Position numbers and translations under genes: made by a program
Notes under the pieces: model-generated
The model's database searches: none
What the model was told of the DNA's origin: nothing
What the model saw: only the letters and a program-made list of their open reading frames with translations
Origin: Hellea sp.
GTDB lineage: Bacteria; Pseudomonadota; Alphaproteobacteria; Caulobacterales; Maricaulaceae
Length of the DNA: 64,000 nt
Assembly (NCBI GenBank): GCA_014238285.1
Contig: JABABK010000001.1
Location: 1 to 64,000, forward strand
Direction: 5' to 3'
In this document: positions 16,723 through 25,442 of the stretch, in pieces
How the letters are laid out: each line of letters opens with the position of its first letter
Position numbering within the stretch: position 1 is the first letter of the stretch

Positions 16723-17958
16723 TTACCACGTCAGATTATATTTTCTGAGCAGTTCACGTGAGGGTTCATAATGGTTACGAGCGGCTTTTCTAAACCATTC
16801 TAGCGCAATATTTTTGTCAACGGGCAAAAACGGGTTTCCGTTAAAGTAATATACGCCGAGGTCATGCTGAGCCTCAGCATCATGGGCTTCAGCGGCTTTA
16901 CGGGTCCATTTAACGCCCTCTTCCCATGACTGCGTTGTCCCCTTACCGTACCCGTTCATCCAGCCAATATAGGCTTGGGATCTGGCGTGATTATTCTCCG
17001 TCGCCATTTTGTAAAACATCGGATAGGCCGCCTCAAATTCCTTGCGATTAAACAGGGTTTCAGCGGATTTAAAATTAGCTGGTTCCAGGGAGGCGCTAAA
17101 GGCGTCTATCGCGTCTATCGCGTCGTCTAACGCTTCCTCTGCCGACATTTGCCCGCTTGAAGCAATTGAAGAACTGGATGAGGCATTGGCGGAGGCACTG
17201 CTTGTACGGCTCGAATCCATGTCGGCCAGGCGCTCCTTGGCAAAATCATTGTCCTGAGCTGCGGCGAGCTTATAGAGACGTCTGGCCTCGGCAAGGTTTT
17301 CTTCGACCACGGTTCCGGATTCGTACATTTCGCCTAAATAGGCCTGACCAGAGGCATCGCCTTGCTCGGCGGATAACTGGTACCAATAAAGCGCCTTTTT
17401 AGCCGACTCTTTAAGGCCGCCATTGCCAAATTCATGCTGAAGCCCGTAATTGGCCTGACCTTCGGCGTGCCCGCCTTCAGCCGCTTGTTTGTACCATTTA
17501 ACGGCTTTTTTCTCTGATTTTTTAACGCCGATGCCCTCGGAATAGCGGGTGCCAATTTCGTTCATGGCGCTGAAGCGGCCATTTTCGGCAGATTTCATAT
17601 ACCAGTCAAAGGCGACGTTTTGATCCTCGGAAACCCATTGGCCAATGTCATACATAAGCCCGATTTCCCACTGGGAATCCAGATCACCAAGATCAGCAGC
17701 CTTTTTCCACCATTTAAACGCCAGCTCGTCTGATTGCTCAACGCCCCAACCATTGTCGTACATTTCGCCCAAATACCACATCGAGTCCGTATCGCCTTGA
17801 TTGGCCAAAGCCTGAAAACTTGGAACAGCGACCGAATAATCGTCGGCCTGATAGGCTTCGACCGCTTCGGATAGGTCTTGCGCGTAAGAAAATTGCGGCG
17901 CGCTAATGCTGATGCTAAGCGCGAAGAGACTCGCGGCTATAATGGATTTGAATTTCAT
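16723..17958 (-). CDS. Exported Sel1-repeat protein, first gene of Sel1 operon
   Basis: About 411 residues from ATG 17958, chosen because GGAGG lies 8 bp upstream and a signal peptide follows (MKFKSIIAASLFALSISISA ... SYAQD). It carries about seven Sel1 repeats (SMWYLGEMYDNGWGV, SQWEIGLMYDIGQWV, AQHDLGVYYFNGNPF), with a Ser/Ala-rich linker (SSRTSSASANASSSSS) at about 260-290. Periplasmic solenoid scaffold is the expected role. A 20-bp palindrome lies 103 bp upstream of the start, identical to the one in front of the ubiquitin-domain operon. Confidence 0.85.
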   Translation of the reverse strand: MKFKSIIAASLFALSISISAPQFSYAQDLSEAVEAYQADDYSVAVPSFQALANQGDTDSMWYLGEMYDNGWGVEQSDELAFKWWKKAADLGDLDSQWEIGLMYDIGQWVSEDQNVAFDWYMKSAENGRFSAMNEIGTRYSEGIGVKKSEKKAVKWYKQAAEGGHAEGQANYGLQHEFGNGGLKESAKKALYWYQLSAEQGDASGQAYLGEMYESGTVVEENLAEARRLYKLAAAQDNDFAKERLADMDSSRTSSASANASSSSSIASSGQMSAEEALDDAIDAIDAFSASLEPANFKSAETLFNRKEFEAAYPMFYKMATENNHARSQAYIGWMNGYGKGTTQSWEEGVKWTRKAAEAHDAEAQHDLGVYYFNGNPFLPVDKNIALEWFRKAARNHYEPSRELLRKYNLTW

Positions 17959-18060
17959 GTGCCTAACCTCCAAGTTAGACTGACCGTGTATTTGGGCATA
18001 AATATTTACACTCAAGTCAGTCTTAGACAGATATAAACTAGATGAGCTGGTTGGTCAGCG

Positions 18061-18080
18061 CATCATCTATACAGATGATG
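18061..18080. promoter_or_regulatory. 20-bp palindrome, putative operator shared by two operons
   Basis: catcatctatacagatgatg: 8-bp perfect arms around ATAC. The identical 20-mer occurs once more, at 31326-31345, also upstream of an exported-protein operon on the minus strand. Its distance to the start codon (103 bp) suits a regulator site at or upstream of the promoter. Confidence 0.6.
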
Positions 18081-18168
18081 AAGCTTAAATTTCTATGGAA
18101 AGCCCAATGATCTTCCCTGCCACGACGAATTTTTAGCGAAGGCCGGGGCATTGCCAAAAACACCCCTT

Positions 18169-18260
18169 TGTCATCCCGGCCTGCGAGCCGGGACCTTAAA
18201 TCTACCCGCCAATATTTAAGGTCCCGGATCAGCGGGCTTCGCCCTTGTCCGGGATGACAG
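18169..18260. repeat. Dispersed palindromic repeat, family A copy 4
   Basis: tgtcatcccggcctgcgagc ... ccgggatgacag; nearly identical to the 34646 copy. Together with the palindrome at 18061 it accounts for most of the 336-bp gap between 17958 and 18295. Confidence 0.85.
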
Positions 18261-18294
18261 GGTGGTGATTCAGCTTTGGCGGGTAGGTGGATAT

Positions 18295-19035
18295 TTATGT
18301 ATCGAGCGACGTGCTAACCAACCATACCGGAATATCGATTATTGGGTCATAGGACATCAGGTTTTGATCTCGCTCTTTAAATTTAATCTTCAGTCCGAAC
18401 GGGTAATCCAAATTGATTTTATCTGAGGGGGCTAATTTAACGCCGTCTTGCTTGGCGCTGAGCCCTTCAAAACCTTGTACAATGGCATGTATGTTTTCAG
18501 GCGGGAGAATGATTTCCTCAATGGCCTCCGCGCCGTTTTTATGCAGGCCAGATTTATATAGCGGCGCTCTAAATCTGCGTTCCGTTCTGTCGTCGATGAG
18601 CATTGGAAGGGCGAAGTTTCTTGGCGCGGATAATGTCCATTTGATTTGTGTACCATCTGGCTTTAACCGCGAAAATTCTTTTGGAATTGTCATACCTGCA
18701 GGCAAGTGCTTTGGATTACCCGAAGCGGTGTATCTTACGCACCAGTCAATAGGGCCAAAGGGACGGGAAAACCAATGGGTCAAACGGGACATGATCGTGT
18801 CATGAGAGCGTCTAAGTCTAAGCCATTTATGGATGGCCATAAGGATGAACTTCGCGGGCTTTGATTTATAGGCAATCAGTTCGATATAAGTCTGGTCTTT
18901 AAACGGGATTAAAGCATTTTCAGTAAGCCCGTGAGAGCCGCCCTTTTCCACATGAAAGCCCAGAGCCGTGAACTGATTTATGCCTTGCTCAAGGTCTGGC
19001 ACCAAAATAACCGCATGATCAAATTCGTAGGGCAT
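18295..19035 (-). CDS. Glyoxalase-like (VOC superfamily) domain protein
   Basis: About 246 residues from ATG 19035, where the typical VOC opening begins (MPYEFDHAVILVPDLEQGI, FTALGFHVEKGGSHG). The VOC-like half (ALIPFKDQTYIELIAYK) matches the Glyoxalase_3 type of uncharacterised single-copy proteins. A second similar half follows with LDYPFGLKIKFKERD near the end. Members bind a metal and act on diverse small molecules, but no activity can be assigned. An in-frame start at 19149 exists but would overlap the divergent gene's start region. Confidence 0.7.
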   Translation of the reverse strand: MPYEFDHAVILVPDLEQGINQFTALGFHVEKGGSHGLTENALIPFKDQTYIELIAYKSKPAKFILMAIHKWLRLRRSHDTIMSRLTHWFSRPFGPIDWCVRYTASGNPKHLPAGMTIPKEFSRLKPDGTQIKWTLSAPRNFALPMLIDDRTERRFRAPLYKSGLHKNGAEAIEEIILPPENIHAIVQGFEGLSAKQDGVKLAPSDKINLDYPFGLKIKFKERDQNLMSYDPIIDIPVWLVSTSLDT

Positions 19036-19128
19036 GGCGAGTTTATAAAAGAAAAATTTCTGACTGGAAGCAAGAAAACGTAATATTAACGTTAAAGCGC
19101 TATGGTGAGAAATAAGCAGGGGGCGTGA

Positions 19129-19665
19129 ATGACTGAATTTGTTTATCAATCAAAATTCCAAAATGTAGACTATGATAAAGCCTGCCTGGCTCTGAGGCGT
19201 AACCGGCAACATTCGGGAAAAATTTGGAGTGGGTGGGTCGGTTTAATGGTTGCGGCCTTAGCTATTGGCGGCTTGGCCGGTTTTGTGCTTTGGTTTATCG
19301 GCGGAATTCAGGGGACATTTTTGGCTTTCGTCATAAGTATTATTGGCCTTTTCAGGCTGTTAATTTTCAAAACCAGAATGGCACAAAAGGCATTGTCTGA
19401 TGCGCCTTTGCGATCTGGCGTGACACAAATTCGTTTAACATCCGAGGGATATTATTCCGAGCATCCTGGACATGAGGGAATTACCCGGTGGAGCCATATT
19501 GCGGGGGTTTTGAACACGCCGCAAGCGCTACTCATCCTTCATAGCGATTATGAGTTTTATCCCATTGAAACAGCTGCATTTCGAGATGAGAAAGAGATGA
19601 ACGAAACGGCTGATCAAATCAGAAACTGGATTGCAATGGCACGTGGTTCTGAAAATGGTTCATGA
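19129..19665 (+). CDS. YcxB-like membrane protein
   Basis: 178 residues with two hydrophobic segments (about 35-85: WVGLMVAALAIGGLAGFVLW; GTFLAFVISIIGLFRLLIF) followed by a soluble YcxB-like C-terminal domain containing LTSEGYYSEHPGHEGITRW and DYEFYPIETAAF. This PH-like fold is typical of the YcxB family, of unknown function. AGGGGG precedes ATG 19129. Divergently transcribed from the VOC gene. Confidence 0.65.
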   Translation: MTEFVYQSKFQNVDYDKACLALRRNRQHSGKIWSGWVGLMVAALAIGGLAGFVLWFIGGIQGTFLAFVISIIGLFRLLIFKTRMAQKALSDAPLRSGVTQIRLTSEGYYSEHPGHEGITRWSHIAGVLNTPQALLILHSDYEFYPIETAAFRDEKEMNETADQIRNWIAMARGSENGS

Positions 19666-19667
19666 CT

Positions 19668-19760
19668 AGTGCAATTCGCTGTTAGAATGACTTCAGAAAT
19701 TGGGCTTTATTTGCCCATTTTCTGAAGGTTTTACGAACTTAATCAAACGCGAAATGCACT
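19668..19760. repeat. Nested inverted-repeat element
   Basis: Outer arms agtgcaattcgc (19668-19679) and gcgaaatgcact (19749-19760) are inverted with one mismatch. Inside, cttcagaaattgggc (19691-19705) pairs with gcccattttctgaag (19713-19727) with one mismatch around a 7-base loop. It starts 3 bp after the YcxB-like stop codon. It could be a terminator-like structured RNA or a small non-autonomous (MITE-like) insertion; no run of T follows. Confidence 0.5.
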
Positions 19761-19783
19761 AAATATGTCAGAAAGGCTCATCT

Positions 19784-20164
19784 ATGGCGGCGACTATGAT
19801 GAAGAGTACAATCAGTATGCTGCGTGTCAAGAATGCGCGTGAAAGTGAAAAGTTTTACTGCGAGAAGCTAGGGTTTAAAACCAGCTGGGAATTAGATCCT
19901 GGTGACGGGTTTCCGGTTTTTCTAGAGATTGTTCGAGACCAAGTTGCCTTTCATTTATCTGAACATGATGGCGACGGTCCTTTGGGTGTTCAAACCTATG
20001 TGAATGTTGAGAATGCGCAAAAACTTTATGATGAATTCGTTAGTCATGGGGTGGAGCTTCATGGCCCGCCAGAGGAAGCTGAGTGGGGAGAATTAACGTT
20101 TTCACTGGAAGATCTTGATGGAAATATATTGCGCATAGGTTCACCAATTTCGCAAAAGCAGTGA
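19784..20164 (+). CDS. VOC-family glyoxalase/bleomycin-resistance-like protein
   Basis: 126 residues, one compact VOC domain: MLRVKNARESEKFYCEKLGF at the start, FPVFLEIVRDQVAFHLSEH in the middle and TFSLEDLDGNILRIG at the end. Metal-ligand positions His and Glu are in VAFHLSEH and the DLDGNILRIG end. Such proteins include glyoxalases, dioxygenases and antibiotic-binding proteins; substrate unknown. gaaagg lies 8 bp before ATG 19784. Confidence 0.75.
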   Translation: MAATMMKSTISMLRVKNARESEKFYCEKLGFKTSWELDPGDGFPVFLEIVRDQVAFHLSEHDGDGPLGVQTYVNVENAQKLYDEFVSHGVELHGPPEEAEWGELTFSLEDLDGNILRIGSPISQKQ

Positions 20165-20182
20165 TAGGGCAGACCGGATGTA

Positions 20183-22312
20183 TCACTCCGTCATAATCCA
20201 ATCGGGTTCTGGGTTGGCGAGTTGATTTTGGATGTCCGCGCGCTGGACGGCCAGGATTTTGTCGGTCCGGGCTACTATGGCTTGGAACGCTGGCTTTTCC
20301 CGAATGGAATCAAACACAGGATCAAGCAATTCCGCTTGCGAAAATGATCCAAGTTCAAAGCCTTGCTCAAGCCAGGCGATGGCTGCGTCAGGATTGCCTT
20401 TAATAATTTGAAGAATAGCCCCTGCATAAAGCTCAGCTTGGGTGGAAAACTCGGCAGGCTGCTTTTCCTTGAAATAGTTATCGAGCAATTTTGTAAATTC
20501 TTCCGTATCCGCATGGCCGGTTTGCGCGTACCCAAAGGTGAAATATGCGGCCGTTTCAAGATTTCCATCTTTGGTCAACGGGATACCCTTTGGAATGATT
20601 AAGGGTTGATACTTGTCAATAATGGCGGCGATAGCTGCATAATCTTGAAGCAGATAGCCCATATTTAATTTTTCAAGCTCGTTAGTGATTTCGCTGTATA
20701 AGACTTTAGCTTTTTCAGTCTCTCCCGAGCTGAAATGAACCATTGCCTTTTCATAAGGCGTCCTGGCGATCGTTCGCGCTTGATCGAGAAGGCCAATATC
20801 CAGATAGAGAGTCAGCAGCTGATACCTGATTGAAAATTGTTCTGAATTGCGGGCCTGACTATCCTTGAGATAGCTATGCGCGGCCGCAAAATCACCTTCT
20901 TCAAGGTTGATTTGTGCAAGATTGCGATATCCAAAGGCACTTTCAGGATTCCAGCGTATATTATCCAGAGCGGTTTGGCGGGCGCCAGCAATGTCACCCA
21001 ATTGCTGCTGATAAATGGCCGCATTTGTCAGTAATACAGCTGATAACGGATCTAGAGCTAAAGCTTTTTGAAATGCAGATAGTGCCTTTTCAGGCTGACC
21101 CGAATTCCCAAGCACCATGCCTTTTCGGTGATAGGCCAGGGTGTAATTGGGATTGGCAGTAATTGCATTTTGCGAAAATTCCAGGCTTTTGGGAATATCC
21201 TTTTCCGCGAAGGCCAGATCAGCCGCCGCGACCAAAGCTTCAGCCGAATTTGGTGCCAGTTCCAAGGCCTTGGCCACAAGAGGTTTGACGAGACCTGTGG
21301 CCTCTTCGCTGTCCATGCCGCCATATTCATCCATTAATAAATAGGTTACGGCAAGGCCGGCATAGGCAGGCGCAAAATCTGGATCGAGATCGATGACTTG
21401 TTTATAACCCTCAATGGCTGCGAGCATTGGCTCTCGGGTGCGGTGTTCCGCTTGGTTCCGGGCCCGCAGATAAAGCTCGTAAGCTTCAACGGAGGTGGTG
21501 CGCGCTGTCTCATCTTGCGCGACTGCAAAATCCATTTGACCTTGTAATTCGCGGACAATGGCGGCGGTGATCTCGTCCTGAATATCAAAGATGTTATCCG
21601 CGGTCAGGGCGCGATCATATGTTTCTGACCACATATGAACATCGGTTTTAGTATCGATAAGCTGGGCCGTTATGCGCAGGGTATTACCGGATTTGCGCAC
21701 GGAACCTTCCAGCACATGGGCAACGTTCAGAGCCTCTGCAATCTCAGCGATCGGTTTTTCCTGCCCTTTAAACGCAAAGGCGGACGTCCGCGAAGACACC
21801 CGTAATCCGTCTATTTTCGCCAATGCATTCAAAAGTTCTTCGGAAATACCGCTGGCAAAATAATCCTGATCCTTGTCGGTCGAAAAGTTCTCAAACGGCA
21901 GGACAGCGATGGAGCTGTCCGATGCTTCAACGTCTGCTGTTTGGGACGGCTTATCAGAACCGGACGGCTTTAAAACGAAACTTCCGATTATCACGGCGAT
22001 GACCACGGCCAGGCCCGCCATGATGGCCACATCGAGCTTTCGGCCGGTTTTTGTTGTAATACTGTCTTCGGTGCTGACGGCTTCCGTGCGCTTTACCCCT
22101 TCCGGCGTCATTTCAAAGGCCCAGGCCAGAATGACCGCAATTGGAAAACCGGCCAGAAGAAGAATGGCAAAAAAACTGTCAACCCAATCCGGGAGCTTCA
22201 GCGCCGGGGTCATAACCGAGATGACCTGCATGATAATCCAGCTCACTACGGCATAGACGCCGGCGATCCGGAATATATTTCTCCGCTTGAGCTCTGAAAG
22301 CAGTTTATTCAT
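20183..22312 (-). CDS. Inner-membrane TolB-like N-domain / TPR protein
   Basis: 709 residues from ATG 22312 (AAAGGGG upstream). The N-terminus is MNKLLSELKRRNIFRIAGVY, the opening usual for alphaproteobacterial TPR proteins of the adenylate-cyclase-associated type, with membrane segments near 15-70 and 95-115. Then comes a TolB-like N-terminal domain (IAVLPFENFSTDKDQDYFA, ISEELLNALAKI, VAHVLEGSVRKSG, TYDRALTADNIFDIQ), and residues about 290-650 are TPR repeats (TLAYHRKGMVLGNSGQPEKA). No DNA-binding or cyclase domain is visible. Probably an envelope scaffold; exact role unknown. Confidence 0.75.
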   Translation of the reverse strand: MNKLLSELKRRNIFRIAGVYAVVSWIIMQVISVMTPALKLPDWVDSFFAILLLAGFPIAVILAWAFEMTPEGVKRTEAVSTEDSITTKTGRKLDVAIMAGLAVVIAVIIGSFVLKPSGSDKPSQTADVEASDSSIAVLPFENFSTDKDQDYFASGISEELLNALAKIDGLRVSSRTSAFAFKGQEKPIAEIAEALNVAHVLEGSVRKSGNTLRITAQLIDTKTDVHMWSETYDRALTADNIFDIQDEITAAIVRELQGQMDFAVAQDETARTTSVEAYELYLRARNQAEHRTREPMLAAIEGYKQVIDLDPDFAPAYAGLAVTYLLMDEYGGMDSEEATGLVKPLVAKALELAPNSAEALVAAADLAFAEKDIPKSLEFSQNAITANPNYTLAYHRKGMVLGNSGQPEKALSAFQKALALDPLSAVLLTNAAIYQQQLGDIAGARQTALDNIRWNPESAFGYRNLAQINLEEGDFAAAHSYLKDSQARNSEQFSIRYQLLTLYLDIGLLDQARTIARTPYEKAMVHFSSGETEKAKVLYSEITNELEKLNMGYLLQDYAAIAAIIDKYQPLIIPKGIPLTKDGNLETAAYFTFGYAQTGHADTEEFTKLLDNYFKEKQPAEFSTQAELYAGAILQIIKGNPDAAIAWLEQGFELGSFSQAELLDPVFDSIREKPAFQAIVARTDKILAVQRADIQNQLANPEPDWIMTE

Positions 22313-22409
22313 GCACACCCCTTTGGTGGCGTTTTGCTATCATGCTGACGTTTTATTGTCTAATTATAAGGAGAGGGCTCCACGGAACGGTTCTTGCCTG
22401 TTTTTACAC

Positions 22410-22446
22410 AAAAAAAGCCGCCCCTCAAAATCATTTGGGGCGGCTT
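22410..22446 (-). terminator. Rho-independent terminator of the serine protease gene
   Basis: On the minus strand aagccgcccc and ggggcggctt pair around a loop and are followed by seven T. It lies 23 bp after the protease stop codon. Confidence 0.85.
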
Positions 22447-22468
22447 AAACTCACAAGATATATCTTAT

Positions 22469-24232
22469 CTAGTTCGTATGGGAATGTGGTCCTGAAATAG
22501 TCTCGTTCCCAGCAGCATCCGACGATTTTGCATAATATGTATAAGTCGTATTTCTGCGGGCGCCCGTAAAGGTCACAGAGTGAGACGTTACAAGGCTACT
22601 GGACGCACCATAATCCGTGCCGTCGATCGTTACAGCAGATGTAGCCGGTTCATCAGTTGTCCAAGAGACACTAAATCTGCGGTTATTGATCTTGCTAGAC
22701 GTAACGTTTGAAACGACGGGTGGTGTGGTGTCGCCGCCACCGCCACCGCCGCCGTCACAACTAGACGGATTTACAACAAGTCCTTGCTGTCCGTCCGGAT
22801 TACCGCTCAGACCCAGATTACCGGTCTTGGCTGCCTCGAACAGACATTCGGCTGTTGTCCCGTTAAGGAACGGTCCGGCCATGCCGTCAGATGTTGTATA
22901 GCCCCAGCTGTTCACTGACATGAGAGGGCCGGTACCGGCGCCTTCATCCATCGGCTGAATCCAAGGACCGCCTGATGAACCACCAGAAAGCTGGCTTGAC
23001 GGTAACCACCAGTTATCCGCGCCTTCGGTCGTCATGTCTTCGGCTGAATACATAAAGTACGGATCGTCGGAATAAGAATAACCCAGAGCATGGGTCCAGT
23101 CGAGGGAAGCTTCACCGTCATTCCCGTCATTCACATTGGGCGCAGCAAAGTTGACGTCAAAACTGCCAACTGCAGTGTCTAGTGCGCCGCCTGTACCGTT
23201 TCCGGAATGATTGCCGCTGTCACCGACAACATAATAGGCATAATCCCACGGGATATTGTTCGGGAAGACGCTGGTGGTCCAGTTCTGCTCGACAACACCG
23301 AAATCAGTGGCCCAGCAGCCTTCAGGATCATTGGCACAGTCGCTGTCAGTCCCGGAGCCTGTTGTCGCGTCCTGGTTCGGAATGAAAATTACGTTCCGGG
23401 CAAAGGATGCATCCGCGTCATCATAAACACAATGCGCGGCCGTGATTATGATAGACCGACCGGTTACGCCATCGGTTGTGACCGTGCCGGAACAGACATA
23501 GGCTGACCAACCGCTATTATTCGGCATTTCATAAAGCAGTCGACCGGCCGCCGTTTGGATAGCGCCGCCATTGGTCCAGCGGTCATTGACAACGACACCG
23601 CCGCCACCGCCACCACCGCCGCCACCGCCATCAACGGTGAAAGAATAGGAACTTGTTGAGCCTCGGTTACCGCCGCGACGCCTTACATTGTCGCGGGTCA
23701 AGACTCGCCAGCTACCGGAGCCTGTGGTAAATCCTGAGACTGTGACTTCATAGGTATCATTACCGACATCAACGCCGGCAAACGTACTGACGGATCCATT
23801 ATAGGTAATTTCAAAATTGGCTTCCCGGACACCGTCGACATCTGTCACAACGGCTGAGAATGTCTGGCTTGCCCCAATGGTCGCGCCATCGGCGGGCGTT
23901 CTTGATGTTACGGTTGGTGCCTGATTATCGAGAGGAACTCGATCATCCCAGTTCTGGGCACCCGTAACGCGTTTTGAATTTGCTGTCAGCTCGGGCTTGA
24001 TGGCGTGACCATGGCCGGTCAGCTTGCCGCGTTTGCCTCGGACATAAGCTTTGCCGCGATGGTCAATCAGCATATCGCGTGGCTCAGCTGACGCAATACG
24101 TTCGGCTGTCCAGTGCTTTAAAACTCTATCGGCCCGTTCATTTGGACCATTTTGTGCCTGCGCGGTAGATGCGAATGACATGGTCAGCGCCAGGCTGGTT
24201 CCTGCCAAAAGCAGTTTATTGAATTGTTTCAT
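22469..24232 (-). CDS. Exported trypsin-like serine protease with Gly linkers and fibronectin-III-like end
   Basis: 587 residues with signal peptide (MKQFNKLLLAGTSLALTMSF ... AQAQ). A propeptide and an Ig-like domain (about 105-200) are followed by poly-Gly (about 202-212). The S1-type protease has His267 in IIITAAHCVY, Asp330 in PWDYAYYVVG and Ser420 in GGSSGGPW. A second poly-Gly linker precedes a fibronectin-III-like domain (SWTTDEPATSAVTIDGTDYG ... NTTYTYYAKSSDAAG). Six or more cysteines suggest disulfides. Likely secreted. gaggaatatta precedes ATG 24232. The glycine runs are encoded by repeated ggc/ggt codons, so length variation is possible. Confidence 0.88.
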   Translation of the reverse strand: MKQFNKLLLAGTSLALTMSFASTAQAQNGPNERADRVLKHWTAERIASAEPRDMLIDHRGKAYVRGKRGKLTGHGHAIKPELTANSKRVTGAQNWDDRVPLDNQAPTVTSRTPADGATIGASQTFSAVVTDVDGVREANFEITYNGSVSTFAGVDVGNDTYEVTVSGFTTGSGSWRVLTRDNVRRRGGNRGSTSSYSFTVDGGGGGGGGGGGVVVNDRWTNGGAIQTAAGRLLYEMPNNSGWSAYVCSGTVTTDGVTGRSIIITAAHCVYDDADASFARNVIFIPNQDATTGSGTDSDCANDPEGCWATDFGVVEQNWTTSVFPNNIPWDYAYYVVGDSGNHSGNGTGGALDTAVGSFDVNFAAPNVNDGNDGEASLDWTHALGYSYSDDPYFMYSAEDMTTEGADNWWLPSSQLSGGSSGGPWIQPMDEGAGTGPLMSVNSWGYTTSDGMAGPFLNGTTAECLFEAAKTGNLGLSGNPDGQQGLVVNPSSCDGGGGGGGDTTPPVVSNVTSSKINNRRFSVSWTTDEPATSAVTIDGTDYGASSSLVTSHSVTFTGARRNTTYTYYAKSSDAAGNETISGPHSHTN

Positions 24233-24393
24233 TTAATATTCCTCCCTGAATGGCCAATCTGCTATATTCACGTTTTCGTGATGTCAATACAGCGTCCGAA
24301 GGGAAATGCAGTTGATATACCCGTTTAACGGGTGATTCTGGTTCTGCGCGCCGCCTTTGACATGCGCTCAAATTAATGGAAAAATCGCGTCAC

Positions 24394-25203
24394 TTAGTCT
24401 TTCCGGCCTTCAAATATCAGGGCTTTGAGCGGCATTGTGCCGTCTGGAAAGGCCGTGCCAAGCTTGCTTTCCAGCGCCTTAATCACATCTGTCTCATCGA
24501 CATTTTCCAAGCTGCGGATTTCATCAATAAGCGGATTGCCCAAAACCAGCCCTTTGGCGAACAGGCCAAAATCCGAGACGGGCTTGTCAATATCGATCAC
24601 CTGATGGGTGACGGTTTCAAATCCACCGCGCCGCATATCATCCATAACCTCATGGGCGTCACCATATGAAAATGGAACTTTGTAAAATTGCGGCGATGAA
24701 TCTTCAGGAAAAAACTGACCGGATACTTTGTGCGCGATTTGTGAAAATGGGTTCTGGGCCATAGAACCCCATGTGTTAAAAATATAAGTTCCGCCGGGCT
24801 TTAAAACGCGGCGCGCTTCGGCGTAGGAGGCCGGTTTATCGGGGAAAAACATTGTGCCGAATTGACAGATAATAACGTCGAAATGATTGTCCGGAAAATC
24901 AATTTCCATGGCGTTGATCTGTTTAAAATTTACGTTTTCGTCTTTGTTAAATTTCTGTTTCGCGACCTCAAGCATGGGCGGGTTAAGGTCTGAAACCATC
25001 AGATCGCATTGCGGTGATAGGGCATTTCGAAGTTCCCGGCTGACAATGCCTGTCCCTGCGGCGAGTTCCAGAACCAGGGCTGGGTTTAGACGCGCGGCGC
25101 GGCGGGCCAGATCCTTGGCATAATCAATGAAAATATGTGGCCCTAAACCCTGATCATAATTTTCAGGAATATTGCCAATAAATTTTGCCGCGTTATCGGT
25201 CAT
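24394..25203 (-). CDS. Class I SAM-dependent methyltransferase (UbiE/Methyltransf_11 type)
   Basis: 269 residues. Motif I is VLELAAGTGIVSREL (SAM binding), motif II MVSDLNPPMLEVAK (acidic residue binding ribose), then NAMEIDFPDNHFDVIICQFG and EARRVLKPGGTYIFNTWG (motif post III). The pattern is that of UbiE/COQ5-like small-molecule methyltransferases; substrate unknown. Cytoplasmic. Start ATG 25203 with GGGGA upstream. Confidence 0.85.
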   Translation of the reverse strand: MTDNAAKFIGNIPENYDQGLGPHIFIDYAKDLARRAARLNPALVLELAAGTGIVSRELRNALSPQCDLMVSDLNPPMLEVAKQKFNKDENVNFKQINAMEIDFPDNHFDVIICQFGTMFFPDKPASYAEARRVLKPGGTYIFNTWGSMAQNPFSQIAHKVSGQFFPEDSSPQFYKVPFSYGDAHEVMDDMRRGGFETVTHQVIDIDKPVSDFGLFAKGLVLGNPLIDEIRSLENVDETDVIKALESKLGTAFPDGTMPLKALIFEGRKD

Positions 25204-25215
25204 GCTTGAGGTCCC

Positions 25216-25311
25216 CTACTTAGTCGGGGGTTTTTTATCAGGATTGAGCCAATTATACAAATAAGGTGGGAGCTGGGCACTTATGGCAGTATTGACTATT
25301 GCGTGTACTTA
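25216..25311 (-). pseudogene. C-terminal remnant of a paralogue of the 27351-28079 protein
   Basis: Read on the minus strand, this stretch gives ISAQLPPYLYNWLNPDKK and then a stop, closely matching the C-terminus of the 242-residue exported protein (HPLPPYLYNWLDPDAKN). The preceding residues also fit loosely. Further upstream the frame runs into a dispersed repeat. Best explained as the tail of a duplicated gene whose 5' part was lost. Confidence 0.55.
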
Positions 25312-25313
25312 CT

Positions 25314-25422
25314 CGCTCATCCCGCCGAAGGGCGGGAGCCAAGCGATGGTTCCGCTTGCTTTTTTTTGAAATTATTCTTTTGTCATCTTAGGCGTGGACC
25401 CCGCTCTGCAGCGGGGTGAGCG
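25314..25422. repeat. Dispersed palindromic repeat, family B copy 1
   Basis: cgctcatcccgccgaagggc ... gcagcggggtgagcg: about 110 bp with inverted ends (cgctcat/gtgagcg). Same family at 26038, 26166, 32124 and, more divergent, 44364. Confidence 0.8.
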
Positions 25423-25442
25423 GTGTTTTTGCGAATTTTTTA

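Noticed and set aside
22700-23640. Glycine-codon runs in the serine protease as a mobile or tandem repeat
   Set aside because: They encode short poly-Gly interdomain linkers in frame, ordinary for secreted multidomain proteases.
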